From Proteles cristata cristata (Eukaryota > Chordata > Mammalia > Carnivora > Hyaenidae), in the NCBI GenBank assembly GCA_017311185.1, contig JAESUZ010001712.1:1550001-1614000 (forward strand): a DNA stretch of 64,000 bases, given 5' to 3'. Shown here piece after piece: positions 11,335 through 24,000 of this stretch. The translations under genes and the position numbers were made by a program. Numbering within the stretch: position 1 is the first letter of the stretch; each line of letters begins with the position of its first letter. The notes beneath the pieces are model-generated. The model did not search any database, had not been told where the DNA came from, and saw only the letters and a list, made by a program, of their open reading frames with translations.

Positions 11335-12350
11335 TCCAATCCTTGGCTCCGAGCTGTATGAGCACAGGGTGAGACTTCTAGAGACCAAACACAGAACAGT
11401 TGTTGGGACACCAGATAACTGAGCTGAGCAAAGATTTCAGAGACTACATAAAAATGGATTTTCAGTAGACAACTCTATTGCACGCCATGTCTACTTCTTT
11501 GCCTACCAAATGATTAAGATCCTATTATATGTCATACACTCTTCTAGGTGTTAGGGGATATAGCAGTAAGGAAATTGACTAGGTGTTTGCCCTTACGGTA
11601 AGAAATCCAAGGAAGTGGGTAGGGTTGGGGGAGGGATAAAGAAGAGTAAGAAAGAATTGATTAATGGGCATTTGTTAAGGCCCAAAGGCAAGAGACGGTA
11701 TGATGTCCACAAGAGGTAATTATTCTTTTGGAATTTATTACTAACACTTCTTCTCACTTTACTTTGCCCACACCTTCTGTAGAATATTTATCTGTGCTAA
11801 ATGATCTATTTTATCTTATCTCCTCCCTAGAACAAGAAGTCAAATAGAAAAAGATCCTTGAGAGAAGTTACAGTGAAGTAAAATGAGAAACTGTCTTAGT
11901 TACAAATTAGAAATGGAACAAAATATAGAAATGCAAACCAAAATATAGCATAGTTTGGGGAAAATATTTCTTATAATCAAGATAGAAAAAGACTAGACGT
12001 ATGATGTAAAACTCTTAAGGGATTTTAAAAAGTCAATAATCTGATTAGTAAAATATAAAAACTTCTATGTGACAAGAATGGTCATAAGCAAATTCAAACG
12101 ACAAATGGGAAAATGGTCTACAACTCCTATTACAGATATAAGTTCCCTAAAATATAGAGTGCCTATAAATAAGTATGGAAAAGATCAGCACACCCACAGG
12201 AAAACGGGCTAAAGGAAATACAAATGGTCCTTAAATATATGAAAAGATGCTCTACCCCACTCATAAGAAAAATGCTAATTAAAACTACAAAACACCATAT
12301 TTCATCTGTCTAAAAAGACCAGTAAATTTGATGAGACATGAGTCAGCAAA
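11335..12350 (+). mobile_element. Old L1 and L2-like fragments
   Basis: 11345-11450 matches 7445-7545 (GAGCTGTATGAGCACAGGGT...). 11520-11610 looks like an L2 3' end (ATATGTCATACACTCTTCTAGG). 11980-12345 is L1 ORF2-like (GAAATACAAATGGTCCTTAA, CTCATAAGAAAAATGCTAAT). All are diverged. Confidence 0.55.
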
Positions 12351-12388
12351 GGTATGAAAAACCATGGGGTTCTCATTAAGAGACCTAG

Positions 12389-12630
12389 GGATGCCTGGGT
12401 AGCTCAGTCGGTTAAGGGTCTGACTTCAGCTTGGGTCATGATCTCACAACTGGTGAGTTTGAGCCCTGCATCAGGCTCTCTGCAGTCAGTACAGAGCCTG
12501 CTTTGGATGCTCTGTCTCTCTTTGCTCCTCCTCTCTGCTGCACTTCCCCTCCCTTCTCCACCCCACCTCCCACCCCTGGACACATACACATACTCTCTCT
12601 CAAAAATAACTATTAAAAGAAAAAGTCTTC
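12389..12630 (+). mobile_element. SINEC
   Basis: ATGCCTGGGTAGCTCAGTCGG..., ends AAAATAACTATTAAAAG. Duplication AGAGACCTAG / AGAGATCTAG (12379-12388, 12631-12640). Confidence 0.88.
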
Positions 12631-13660
12631 AGAGATCTAGACTCCTAACAGCACACTACTCTGCCATTCCTAGGACCTGGCCTTTATCTTCCTAGTCCAG
12701 ATTAGCCGTAAGCCTGTCATTTCATGTCCACTCCAAGAAATGTACTTCCCTGAAGACTTCCCAGAAGCACCACACAACACTTCTGCTTACATCTCAATAA
12801 TCACATTTTAGTTAGTCACAACTAACTGCCAAGGAGTCTGAGAGCCTTTTAGCTTGGCTGCAGTGAGCAGCTAAATGTGACCACTTGAAACATAAAAATG
12901 GACTTTTGAAGACGCTTTCTGACATGTCTACTTTGCTGACCAAATATTTATACATACTAATTCTCATATACTAAACACAATAAATTCTCTCCTGAGGATA
13001 CAACTCGCAAGTCTCATCTGGACATTGCATCCGGTCAAATAACTTACCCAATATACAGAAAGGTGGCATAGGAGCAAGATAACCACATTAAAATTGTGAT
13101 TCAGGAAAAGGGAGAAAGGAAAATCCACCATGGTCACACGTCTGCAGCAATGTGAAATTGCATGAGGCACAGAGACCATCTTTCCCGGCAGTTTCTGAGG
13201 CCTCCAAATTCTACTTTCTAGAAAAACTTCCTGGGGGTTCTCATTTTGCTCTTTCCAGTGTCTGGCCTCTTCCTCAATAAGTATTCGGAAACATCAGGGA
13301 GCTGCTGACATTTCATAGCTTTCATAGCTCTTAGTGGAACAAGTCTGTTTTCTTCAGGAAACAAAAAATGTCTTTTTCCCTGTTTCCATACCCTTCTCCT
13401 TACTTCCTCTTTTGGACTGTCCTTGACACAACAGGAAAGAAAATGCTGTAGTACCTTTCTTTTTCATCATCCCAGTTTTGAGTAAAGCTCTCATTATTAT
13501 TTACCTTTTAATCTTTGCTTCTTACAGTAAAGGGAGCATTAATTCAAACTTCCCTACAATTCATCTGTCAGTCTCAAAAAGCCTTTACACATTGTATTCA
13601 AAATCATTTGTTAAGCTCCTATCATGTATGATACACTAGGGATCCCAGGTTCAAGGAGAT
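12631..13660. other. Intergenic, nothing recognised
   Basis: No gene or repeat that I can name. A small direct repeat, TTTCATAGC, lies near 13311-13328. Confidence 0.5.
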
Positions 13661-13664
13661 CCTG

Positions 13665-13780
13665 GTCTCCATCTTGGTGTGGTAGTCACAAGGTATATAT
13701 AATTGACAATACTCATCAAAATATGTATTTAAGATCTGTTCCTTTTATTGTAAGTAAAATGTACCTCAAATATAAATGTA
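13665..13780 (+). mobile_element. Old L1 3' end
   Basis: CATCTTGGTGTGGTAGTCAC, ...CTCATCAAAATATGTATTTA, ...TGTAAGTAAAATGTACCTCA is the usual tail of L1M elements. Confidence 0.6.
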
Positions 13781-14344
13781 GCCCTTCAAGGAAAGATACA
13801 AAGAAATGTTTAAGGTTTATCATAGCCGACTTAATAATTTCAAATAAGGTAAATTTAGGATATGAATTTGGCCACTCTATGTACTATTGTGTATAGGGTC
13901 CTGGATATTGGGTAAAGATGTGCCCTCTATGGAACTTGAAATTTTGCAGTTGTGATTGTCCATTGTATCATTTCATCAGTTTCAGAATTTATTTTTAAAT
14001 ATGGCATGTATCAGTACTAAGATCATATGCTTTTCGTTAGCAAATCTGGGTTTAAATCCAAGCTGTGATTGATAAGAAACAACCCAAGCCCATTTCTTCT
14101 GCAAAATGGAGAGAATCCTCTGCTTTACAGGATTGTTGTGGCAATGGAAAATGTGCTAAGTATAGCAAACACTCCCTTTCCCATGTTACTGCCTCCCAAT
14201 ATCTTTTGATGTCAAGTCCTTGGCCAGGATTTTATTGCCAATTATGGACTAACAGAGAAAAATACTGGCCCCTTACAATGATACATGTTATGAAAGCTTC
14301 CAGTTCACAAAACATTTTAAACTTAATACATACAACCCTACAAT

Positions 14345-14445
14345 TTATTCATTCATTCTTATTGAACATCTACTATGTACTAGGACCTGTGCTAGCCTCT
14401 AAAAATAGTCCTGCACTTATGAAATTTACATTCTAGGTAAGAGTG
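14345..14445 (+). repeat. L2-like fragment
   Basis: TTGAACATCTACTATGTACT, then AAATTTACATTCTAGGTAAG, the usual L2 3' landmark order. Confidence 0.6.
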
Positions 14446-15004
14446 AGAGTCAAGATTATTTCCATACAAACATAATCAGTTGTGTTAAAAATTATCTGAA
14501 AAAAGTTAAGATGAAGGTAAGGAAAAGAATGATGGGAAAACAAGACAGGTGCCGAGTTTGCTATTTTACATAAGCAAACTTTATCAAGGTGACATTTTGG
14601 CAGATTAAAGAGAGGAAGCCAAGTATGTGGATATCTGAGAAGAGTTCCAGCAGAGAGAAGAGCAAATCAGACACCAAGTATGTACCTGGCCTTACCAAAC
14701 AAGGAGAGAGCAAAACAGTGAGAGTGCAAGTGAACCTGCAAGTCCTAGGCAATGAAGAGATCAAAGGCATCCAAGGCCAAATTACAGTCTTGAAGGTCAT
14801 GGGAAGTAAAAATTCAGACTTTTACTCCCAGTGACAGGAAGCCACTGCAAAGTTCTGATGAGGGTGTGATGTGATCTTTTAAAAGGATCACTCTGGGTAT
14901 TATGTAAGAAACAGGCTTTAACGTGTAGGAGGAGGAAGGCTACAGCAAGTCTAGGGCAGGAATTCTCCAGCCTAAGTTGCATCAGTCACCTGAAGGACTT
15001 GTTA

Positions 15005-15480
15005 AAACACACACTGATCACACAAAACGCTGTACACAAATGTTTGTAGCAACTTTATTCATAACAGCTAAAAACTGAGAAACCAGATATCCTCCATGTA
15101 CATCCACACCACAGAACACTACCCAGCAATAAAAAGGAATAAGCGGACACACACACCCTAAGTGACTCCACAAATGAATATGCTGAGTGAAAAAAGCCAG
15201 TCCCAAAAGGTTATTTATTGTGTGGTTTCATTTGTCTACTTTTCTTGAAATGACAAAGTTATACACATGGACAAGAGATTACTAGCTGCCAAGGGTTTGG
15301 GAGTGGGGTATGGGTGAGAAGGGTTGGCTATATAAAGGCAAGATGAGGCATCCTTGGGGTGATAGAAAAATTGATTTATCAGTATCAGTACCCTGACACT
15401 CTAGTTTTACATGTTGCTATTGAGGAAAACTACATAAGGATACAGGGATCTTCCTGCAACATTTCTTACATTGCATGCAA
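15005..15480 (+). mobile_element. Old L1 3' end
   Basis: AACTTTATTCATAACAGCTA, CAGCAATAAAAAGGAATAAG, TATGCTGAGTGAAAAAAGCC, TTACTAGCTGCCAAGGGTTT: a diverged L1M ORF2 and 3' UTR in sense order. Confidence 0.75.
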
Positions 15481-15654
15481 GTCTAAGGAGATCTCAAAAT
15501 AACAAGTTAACAATTCAGAATAATGGTTGAAGTAATTAAGTTGTGAAGATTGCTAGGCCTCACCATTTCCAGACCTGAAAATCTATACTTCTAACAAGTT
15601 TCCAGGTGATGCCAATCTGCTATGAGAACCACCAATTTAGAAAACACCACCTTG

Positions 15655-15785
15655 GGACAAATATTATTCCCATTTTGTGGAAGAAACTGAAGCCTAAAGA
15701 TTAAGTGCCTTCACCAAGGGCTAGGAACTAGGCAGCAGGGCCAGGACTCAAACCAGATCCTATCAATTCAGTGTTTTTGCCTAAG
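15655..15785 (-). repeat. MIR-like fragment
   Basis: TATTATTCCCATTTTGTGGAAGAAACTGAAG... CAGGGCCAGGACTCAAACC: the MIR core read on the reverse strand. Confidence 0.65.
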
Positions 15786-17154
15786 CCCATTAAGGTCAGG
15801 AATAATTATAAGGACTCTCTAGTGTCTAACATAGAGGAGACCACTGCTTGAATTGGATTGCACAGCCCTAAAATAAAATGTAGCTTAACTGTAAACATCT
15901 CGCACACATTAAGACCTACACACACATCCGACTATATACTAGTCTTAGCTCTTACCTGTGCTTTGAACAAGTGCTTAAACTCTGTTCCTTAGCTTCCCCA
16001 GATGGGAGATCAAGGAATAGTCCCTTTCTACTTTGGATTTCTTACTTTAAAACCTGCTGGGTTTTTACAAACAGCTACAAGTTAACCCTAAATGAACACA
16101 AAACCAGTTATGTTTGCTAGCCCTATGAGCATTTTATCAAAATGGACACCTAACAGTTTTACTTTCTCAATTTCTGAAAATCTTGACAGAGAAAGGGAAG
16201 TAAACATGCTCCACAATTCTAACTAAACAAAAGTTCATGAACAACACTAAAATGTAGCCAGGGTGGTGGGGCACATTCTTAAGCAATTCTATGGGATTTA
16301 AAACCTGCTGAGTTTTTAGCATTGTGTCTAGCTTCAAAGAGACATTGAAGCAATTAACATTAAATGCTTGCCAAAAATTACTTTCTTGCACTTAGCTCTC
16401 AAAAATTCCACTTTAAAATCTCCTTATGCAATAAGCCTCCATAATAGTCTCCTACGTCTCCATGGCAAAGGTAACAAAACTTGAGGAAACAGGCTTTAAA
16501 TTGCTAAGAGGGTTTTACATCAGGAATAAGGAAGAACTTTCAGGGAATGATAGCTCTAGTCATCTGAGATTATATTCATTATTATTCTCTACTTAAACAC
16601 TGGATGCTTAAAACATTCAAGCCAAAGGGCTCCTCCCAAATGGTCTATCTTGTTTCAGGCCTACTTTCCTATACTAATTCTTAAAACTAAGAAAAGAGCT
16701 ATTCTGTTAGATTTATGGAAACTGCTAAATGAAAATAGGCTTCAAATACAGGTAAAGGTCCCAGGAAACCAGGACCTGGAACTGAAACCTAATTCCCATT
16801 AACTGCTTTAGTAAAAAGCTACTCTCCCTATTTATCCATGGGCTCTTGCCCAGCCAGCTCTAGTTTCGGTACACAAGGGAGGAAAATCTGAGACTCATTT
16901 AACTGACAAATAAATCAGACACACAACTCCCCAGAGCCACTCGCATTCCCTACCAACAGAGTCACAGAACCCCTATTTCTTTCAAAGACAGCTTTATTCC
17001 AATGGAGTGCAAGAAGTAGGGGCCCAGTCTGTCAAACTGAGAACTGTTTCTATTTTTACGACCTTTAAACATCCCAGAGGGAGTTATTAATTCAATTCAA
17101 AAGGAAAGTGGAATCCACTGGTTAAGTGAATGGTCAGGAATTAACTTGAAAGTT
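15786..17154. other. Intergenic downstream of TOMM7, nothing recognised
   Basis: No gene or clear young repeat. GGGATTTAAAACCTGCTGAGTTTTTA (near 16290) echoes TAAAACCTGCTGGGTTTTTA at 16047, a short duplicated word. Confidence 0.45.
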
Positions 17155-17355
17155 CTATCTATTTATTTGAGAGAGAAAGTGAAAGAGTGTGAGCAAGCAG
17201 GGGAGAGGTGCAGAGGAAACAAGTGAGAGAATCCCAGGCAGACTCCACACTGAATGGGGAACCAGACACAGGGCTCGATCCCACGACCCTGGGATCATGA
17301 ATTGAGCCAAAATCAAGAGTTGGACACTCAACCAACCAAACCCTCCAGGTGCCTC
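17155..17355 (-). mobile_element. Older carnivore SINE (SINEC, ancestral type)
   Basis: GGGCTCGATCCCACGACCCTGGGATCATG and GTTGGACACTCAACC resemble the older carnivore-wide type more than the felid one. GAAAGTT duplication at 17148-17154 and 17356-17362. It lies just past the TOMM7 polyadenylation site. Confidence 0.8.
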
Positions 17356-17474
17356 GAAAGTTTTATTTTTCAAGGTAGCATCTAGGCACATAGATTCATT
17401 GTTTAGAAAAAGTACAAAAGTCTAAATTTTTACCTAATGGTCCATTATGTTCAATTCAAAAAGGACTCAAGACA

Positions 17475-17693
17475 TAACATTGTTAAAAACATTTATTTAG
17501 ATACAGTCTATGATAAATAAGTCAGTAGAGGTTCCACTCTGCCACCGATTCATGTGAGAAGAGCCCTGTGCCATCAACTGGCGAATGTCTGAACGATGTC
17601 CCAGCTGTCATCCCAGCCAGAGTGCACACCTTCCATGTTGTTCCTGTCCATTGATTGCTTCCAAATCCAGATGACCTTTATCCCCAAAGTAAG
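17475..17693 (-). other. TOMM7: TOMM7 exon 3, last five residues and 3' UTR
   Basis: The acceptor ACATTTTAG precedes 17693. The exon completes Ser51, then encodes LLWG and TAA. About 200 nt of 3' UTR follow. The 3' end is estimated 15-20 nt past the AATAAA. Confidence 0.93.
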
Positions 17694-20600
17694 CTAAAAT
17701 GTTTGTGAAGAGGAGAAATAAATTAAACCCCAAAGTACAAAACTTGAACATAGTTTAAGAACTAGATTTTACACACTTATGTTTGTTTACTCAACTATCA
17801 AATTCAGAGACACTGTAAGACAAGGATCAATCTCACTGAGCCAAAAAAAAGAAAAAAAATCAAAGAGATACATATTTAAAGAAATACAGTTTTGTTACTT
17901 TTCAGTGTGGTTACCTATTATAAACAAAGAAGAAAACAGAAGTTGAGGTTGATCAAAAGATAAATGATTCATGATTTTCATTAACGTGAAGGACTGATGA
18001 ACTCACAATATAAAACTGCATCATTAGATACCATCTCAGTAAAGCTGAAACTAACATTTACTGAATGTTTTCTATGGGTCACTATTATGTGGAAAGTTTC
18101 CAACTCCCAGTTATGACCTTTATTTTAAATACATGGAAACCAAGGCTTTAAGATGGTTCCTAACTTAAGCAGTAGAGTGGGATGTGACCCAGGTGCTCTT
18201 ACCCATTACTCCACACACATCTCAGGTGCAATTATTAGCCTTCATTTCAGCCTCAACTATACCTCAATCATTCCAGCCACTAACTTGCCCAAACTCCTAA
18301 ACAATTTCTTAAGAGGATTCTGGAGGAAGAGGTGTTTTTTGTTTGTTTTGGTTTTGTTTTTGTTGAGGTATTTTATTTCTATGTCTTGCTGATTTAAAAT
18401 GTGATTTCTAGTAATATGTCACGTTATATAAAATCACATTACAAAATGAAAACCTGAACATTCTATTCTTAAAAAAAAAAATACTTCCCTTTGCCTGGGG
18501 GGAAAAAACCCAACATGCATCTATTTCCAATTTTCAAAAGTACATTAAAATCTTCCATTAAACCCCAAGTATTTTTGCATACAGTTAAGATATAAAAATA
18601 AACTCTTCAACTATTAATGTCTCCTTCTCTATGGTAATTGAGCATCCAAAATAGAGAGAAAAGAAAATCTTATACAGATAATGGGAACAATGATTCTTAG
18701 GTAGCCTCAGTGTTCATATTTTGCCTAAATAATGTTTTACTCATTACTGCTTTGTGTTCATTTAAGTACTGCATTTTGAATATAGAGTACTCTCAACATC
18801 TGCTGACCATGTATAATGCACCATCTGGGTGAAAGAGGACACTGAAATAAATATGGTCCTAATCCCTAGGAACCCAACAACTTAGCAAGGGAAATAGACT
18901 AGTAAATCATGAACTATACTTATGTAAGTATTATAACAATGATTTTATATATAAACTTGACATTAATGAACAACACATTTTATAATAAAACATTTACATT
19001 AATAAAAATCCTAGCCAATTTAATTCTGTTCCTTTCAGGGTACAGTACAGGCAACCCAGGAAGGCCTCTCTAGTCAGCCTCCACAGCACAAAGCAGCACA
19101 CCATATGAAATTCTCTAACTGAATAACCCTTCTCAGGCACTCAACCAATTCTTACCTAAATCACAAATACCCCTGGAAGGAAACCAGAAGACATCCCTAA
19201 TGATGGAAGAGAATGAAAGACTCAGCTTCAGAGAAGAGAGGAGCAGTAAGACGACACACAGTGAAGAAATGAAAAAGCAGGGGCTGGTTGCTTCATCCAG
19301 ACTAGCTGTGAAGGGCTAACTGTTGGTGGAATAACTGAAGCCAGAACGAAGTACAACGTCAGAGTACGTTCTATTCCCATCTCTGGATCCTGTATCACCT
19401 GGGGCCCAAAAACTGCTATATCCCAGCTTGCAGATCCTACCACAAGATGCAGTCCTACATCAATTCTTATCCAAAAAGCCACAAAGAGGTCAGAGTCATC
19501 TCATTAATTCAACTCTTGTTGGCAACTACTTTAGGTACTTATAGGACAAGATGTACTTTAAATAAGCAACGAGCATAATAGAAGACAGAGAATGATGCAC
19601 ACAAAAGAATATTATGGGAACACAAAAAAATGGAGAGGTCTCAACTAAGAGAAGGGGGTAAAGATTTAGGAAGTGATGACATTTGAGACTGGGCTTTTCT
19701 AGACATAGGTTTTCATCAAATGGAAATGATGGCAAGAACACTCCAGGCCAAGGGAACACAGGCACTGGGACAAAGGCACAAAAATATACAGTTTACTCCG
19801 GGATTAGCATGCAGTAGCTTGTGCTAGACCAAGTTCTCACAGGAGAAAGAGCTGACGTAAAGAAGACACAGAAAAGATTAAAAATGACTATTAACAGTTT
19901 ATTGCTTATAAATTACTTGCCAAGTACTCAGCATACTTCATATACAATATTCTTATTTCAATCCTTAGGGAAACTTTATGAAGGAAACATTAAACACAAC
20001 TTAAATATTAAACACAACTTAAATATGAGGAAACTTCATCCTAGAAAAGTTAATGGCCTCTTGGGAAAAGGTATTTGATAATTTCCAGTACCTGGAAAAT
20101 GTTCACATAGAGTGACCAAGCGGTCCCATCTCTGATGTTTTTCCTAAGGTAATATTTCCAAGAAAATAACTGGTCTGAGTTCAATCAGCTAGTAAGTAGC
20201 AGGTACATTACCTCAAGTCCCCATTTTATAGTTCAAAATGTAGAGGCTGAGAAAAAAGAAACTTCATGGGAATCACCTGAAAGCAGTTTTAAGCCAAACC
20301 ATAAATGGTTAAAGGGAGAGCAAAGTGAAGAAAAGCAGCAGTGAAGATCATTTACTGAAGAACTTTACCACGGAAAAAGAGGAAAAACTGCAGAAATGGA
20401 CAAATTGAGGGCTTATACAGTGGAAACTTATAAGAAGAAAAAACCTTTTCCTGTGAGGAGAGGCTGGTAAGGCAGAGGGTGTGAAGGAAATTCATTATCA
20501 GATGGCAGTGTGCTAAGAAAAATGGTAAGATTTTCTAGGGGAGCCCACATGACCCACTGGAAACAGTGTAGGCTTTGTAGATAAACATACTCCACCAACT

Positions 20601-20935
20601 ACTGACTCTGTGATCTGCCCTCAAGTACTGAAGTGACAATTAGAGACACTGTATATAAACCACCTGAAACAGTGACTAATGCATCATAGGTGACTGTAAG
20701 AGACAATACTATTATTTTCTGACCATTCTAGAAAAAAAAAAGTAGTTTAGAGTAGGAGTTTGAAGAACAGAAGTTCTAGAATAGACAGTGAACAGTCTGT
20801 TAGAGCAATCCACAAGAAATGTCCATAAGACAGAATGTTAAGATGAAAATGCACAGCACCTGGACGGGTCCTTGTCATCATCATGCCACAAATTATCAGT
20901 CTTTTACAACAAACCTGCCTGTTCCAGATTCTGTC

Positions 20936-21003
<68 letters not shown>

Positions 21004-24000
21004 AGTATACAAGCATGTATACTGTGGGTATGTGAAGTTTTCACAAGTGCTTATCCAACACTGGCAAGACTTTCTGAGATAGAAATTTGTTCATACACAT
21101 CAACTTATTCCTCCCATGAGAATTTACTATAAGGAAATAAATCAAAACCTATCTTTCTTAAAATGTTCACTATACATTATATAAACTACTGAAATTGAAA
21201 AACCTAAGTGATAAGTGATCAACAAGTTAGAAATGTATGGATATCGACTGTAATTTTAGGTGAAGAAAATAAAATCCTATGTATTCTTGTTAAAATGACA
21301 TAAAAGGCTGAATGAAGATAAAACAGAAGTATGGGTAATTAAAAAATTTATTCACCTTTCAAAGCGGCAGGATGATACATTAGTTCTTTTTCTTTTACAT
21401 ACATTTCTTTATGATTATAACACAGTACAGTACGAGCAAATTAGGAAGGGGAAAGAAAGTACTTACCTGATAACACAAGCTAGACTGATCTACAAACCGC
21501 TGCAATTTCCCAAAAGCCCAAAACTGTACTGACTAGTACAGCACCATTTACAAAGCCTACCACTACAACTCTTCTTCTTCATGATTCAGTACTAACAGAT
21601 GAACATTTGCCCTGAAATGTTTATTTTTAAGAGCGGTACCTCAAAACAGTTGGTTCAGGCATTCCTGGATCTGCACCCCTCTTGAATCCTGGGAGATAAG
21701 GGGGAGGAGGAGAGAGAAAGAGAATAAATAGCAATTAAAATTGTAGCAAACAAAACATTTATAATCAAGACTTTCTTTTCAAATCAACTTAGGGTAGACT
21801 AGAATGATATCCGTATCTATTAGCACCATCTATTTACCTGTGAGCAAGAGAACAGCCTTGAATCTTAACTAGGGTATGAGATTATGTCCAGGACAAACCA
21901 GTAGGGAGGACAAATAACCTATTCTTATTATATACACAATTAGCACAGAAGCCCTTAGCATGCACTTTATTAGTCTTCACCTTTAAAAAAGGTGATACAA
22001 CTACCAAATCATAGTGGATAAAAGATCACAAAGAGCAAAATGAATTTTTTTTTAATTTTTTACTGTTTATTTTTGAGAGAGAAAGAGAACATGTGCGTCC
22101 AAGAGAGGGGGAGGGGCAGAAAAAGAGGGAGACACAGACTCTGAAGCAGGCTCTAGGCTCTAAGCTGTCAGCACAGAACCTGATGCAGGGCTCAAACCTA
22201 CAAACCATGAGGTCATGATCTGAGCCGAAGTCAGATGCTTAACCAACTGGGCCACCCAGGCTCAATTCTTTTTTTAAATTCAATTTTTTAAAAAACAACT
22301 GAGGATATCAATTTTATCTCCTACAAACCTCTTTTTACAAAGCAATCAAAGACTGGAAATAGAGAGGAGGACAAGTTATTGTTTAACCATCTAATTAAGC
22401 CAACACTCTTATTTACAGGTATGATAAAATAAACCTTATTATTTAAAATATATTTCTTTTTTTTTTTTTTAAATATTTTTATTTATTTCTATGAGAGAGA
22501 GAGACAGCGTAAGCAGGGGAGGGCCAGAGAGAGAGGGAGTCACAGACTGAAACAGGCTCCAGGCTCTGAGCTGGCAGTCAGCACAGAGCCCGACGCGGGG
22601 CTCGAACCCACGAACCGCGAGATCATGACCCAAGCAAAAGTCGGACGCCCAACCGACTAAGCCACCCAGGCGCCCCAAAATATATTTCTTAACTGGATAA
22701 CATATATGCTAATTTGCTGATTAAAATTAGAGTAAGCATCAAGAACTGTGAGTGGTATGAAATTTTACCCCATTTTCAAGACAACAAACTAGCCTGCCAG
22801 TTTCACATATGCTGGTAGAAGACACCAGATCCTGAGTTAGAAACAAACGGCAGTTTATTACTCCCAGCAATAATTATAGTCAGAATATCATTATTTTTAG
22901 ATGAACCCTGATGTTAGGGAATCACAATCTTTTGTAATGGGCAGTGAGCATTGTTTCCCCTTTGCTCTACCAGAAGATACTGTTTTCCAAGGCTGTTCAT
23001 GCCACAAACATCCTTAAAAAGATAATATGGAACCAAAGGTGGTCAGAACCTCTGCTCACAAGACTTGTAAAAATTCAGGACACCATGGAGAATTGTGTTC
23101 CAACAGGTAACTGATTAAAATCTTCCTACTGGTAAATGTACAGATTCTTTATCACGTCACTGTTCTATTTTATGGCACTATATTCCCATGTACTTCCTAA
23201 AGCACTAAAAGTTATGTTTAAACCTAAAATCAATCCACAGTTTTAGGTTTTAGTAAGAGCTCTAGGGGAGAAGAAAAAGAAACTACCTGGGAACTAGCTT
23301 GGATATAAAATTAAATCTCTATGCAGTGAAAGAAAAAAGACAATGATTAACAAGGAAAAATTACTGAAGAGATAGCTCTAACATTCTGTCAGCCTGAGAT
23401 GGAAGGTAGGGTGAAAAATCGCCATAATGGTACTTCTAAGAAAAAGAATACATCCAGTGTGCACAAAAAGAAAAACAAACTCTGGGATGGCGGGGGGGAA
23501 GGAGCATTCTCTTCAGAGGAAAGCCCTTGATACACAGAATGTAGCAATCAGCTACAGCTTTCTGGCTATAGAAAAGGAACCACAAAACAGAAAAGGGAGG
23601 AGAAAGACAGATATAAAAGCTTATAGAGTGGCAAAGAAATCAGGGGGCCCAAAGTGCAAGCTAAAAAAAGGACCCCCTACACACATCAATGGAAAAAGGA
23701 GGTCGCACAAAAAAGGGGAAGGATCTAAGTGCCGATACCTTTCTTAGCTAAAAGGAGAGTTTGTCCTAGTTTTGACTACGTAAACTGGGCCCTTCTACCA
23801 TTAAGTGAAAGCTGGGGTGGAGCAGAGGAGGGGGTGGGAAACACAGCCTGTAAGAGCAGGCTATCATAATTATGTATTCTAATCCTTGACACCTATACAA
23901 AGTCGCTAAACTCTAGAAAAGTTGATCAGTGGGCTTACATTTCATGAGGAAATGGGAGCCACAGCTACCTGGAAAACATCCAACATAATCAAAGGCTCTG

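Noticed and set aside
20747..21132. Thr-His and Cys-Val repeat proteins
   Set aside because: They come from the (AC)31 microsatellite.
23427..23747. 106-codon Lys/Arg-rich frame in TOMM7 intron 1
   Set aside because: No recognisable domain, no splice or promoter context; A-rich DNA often gives this.
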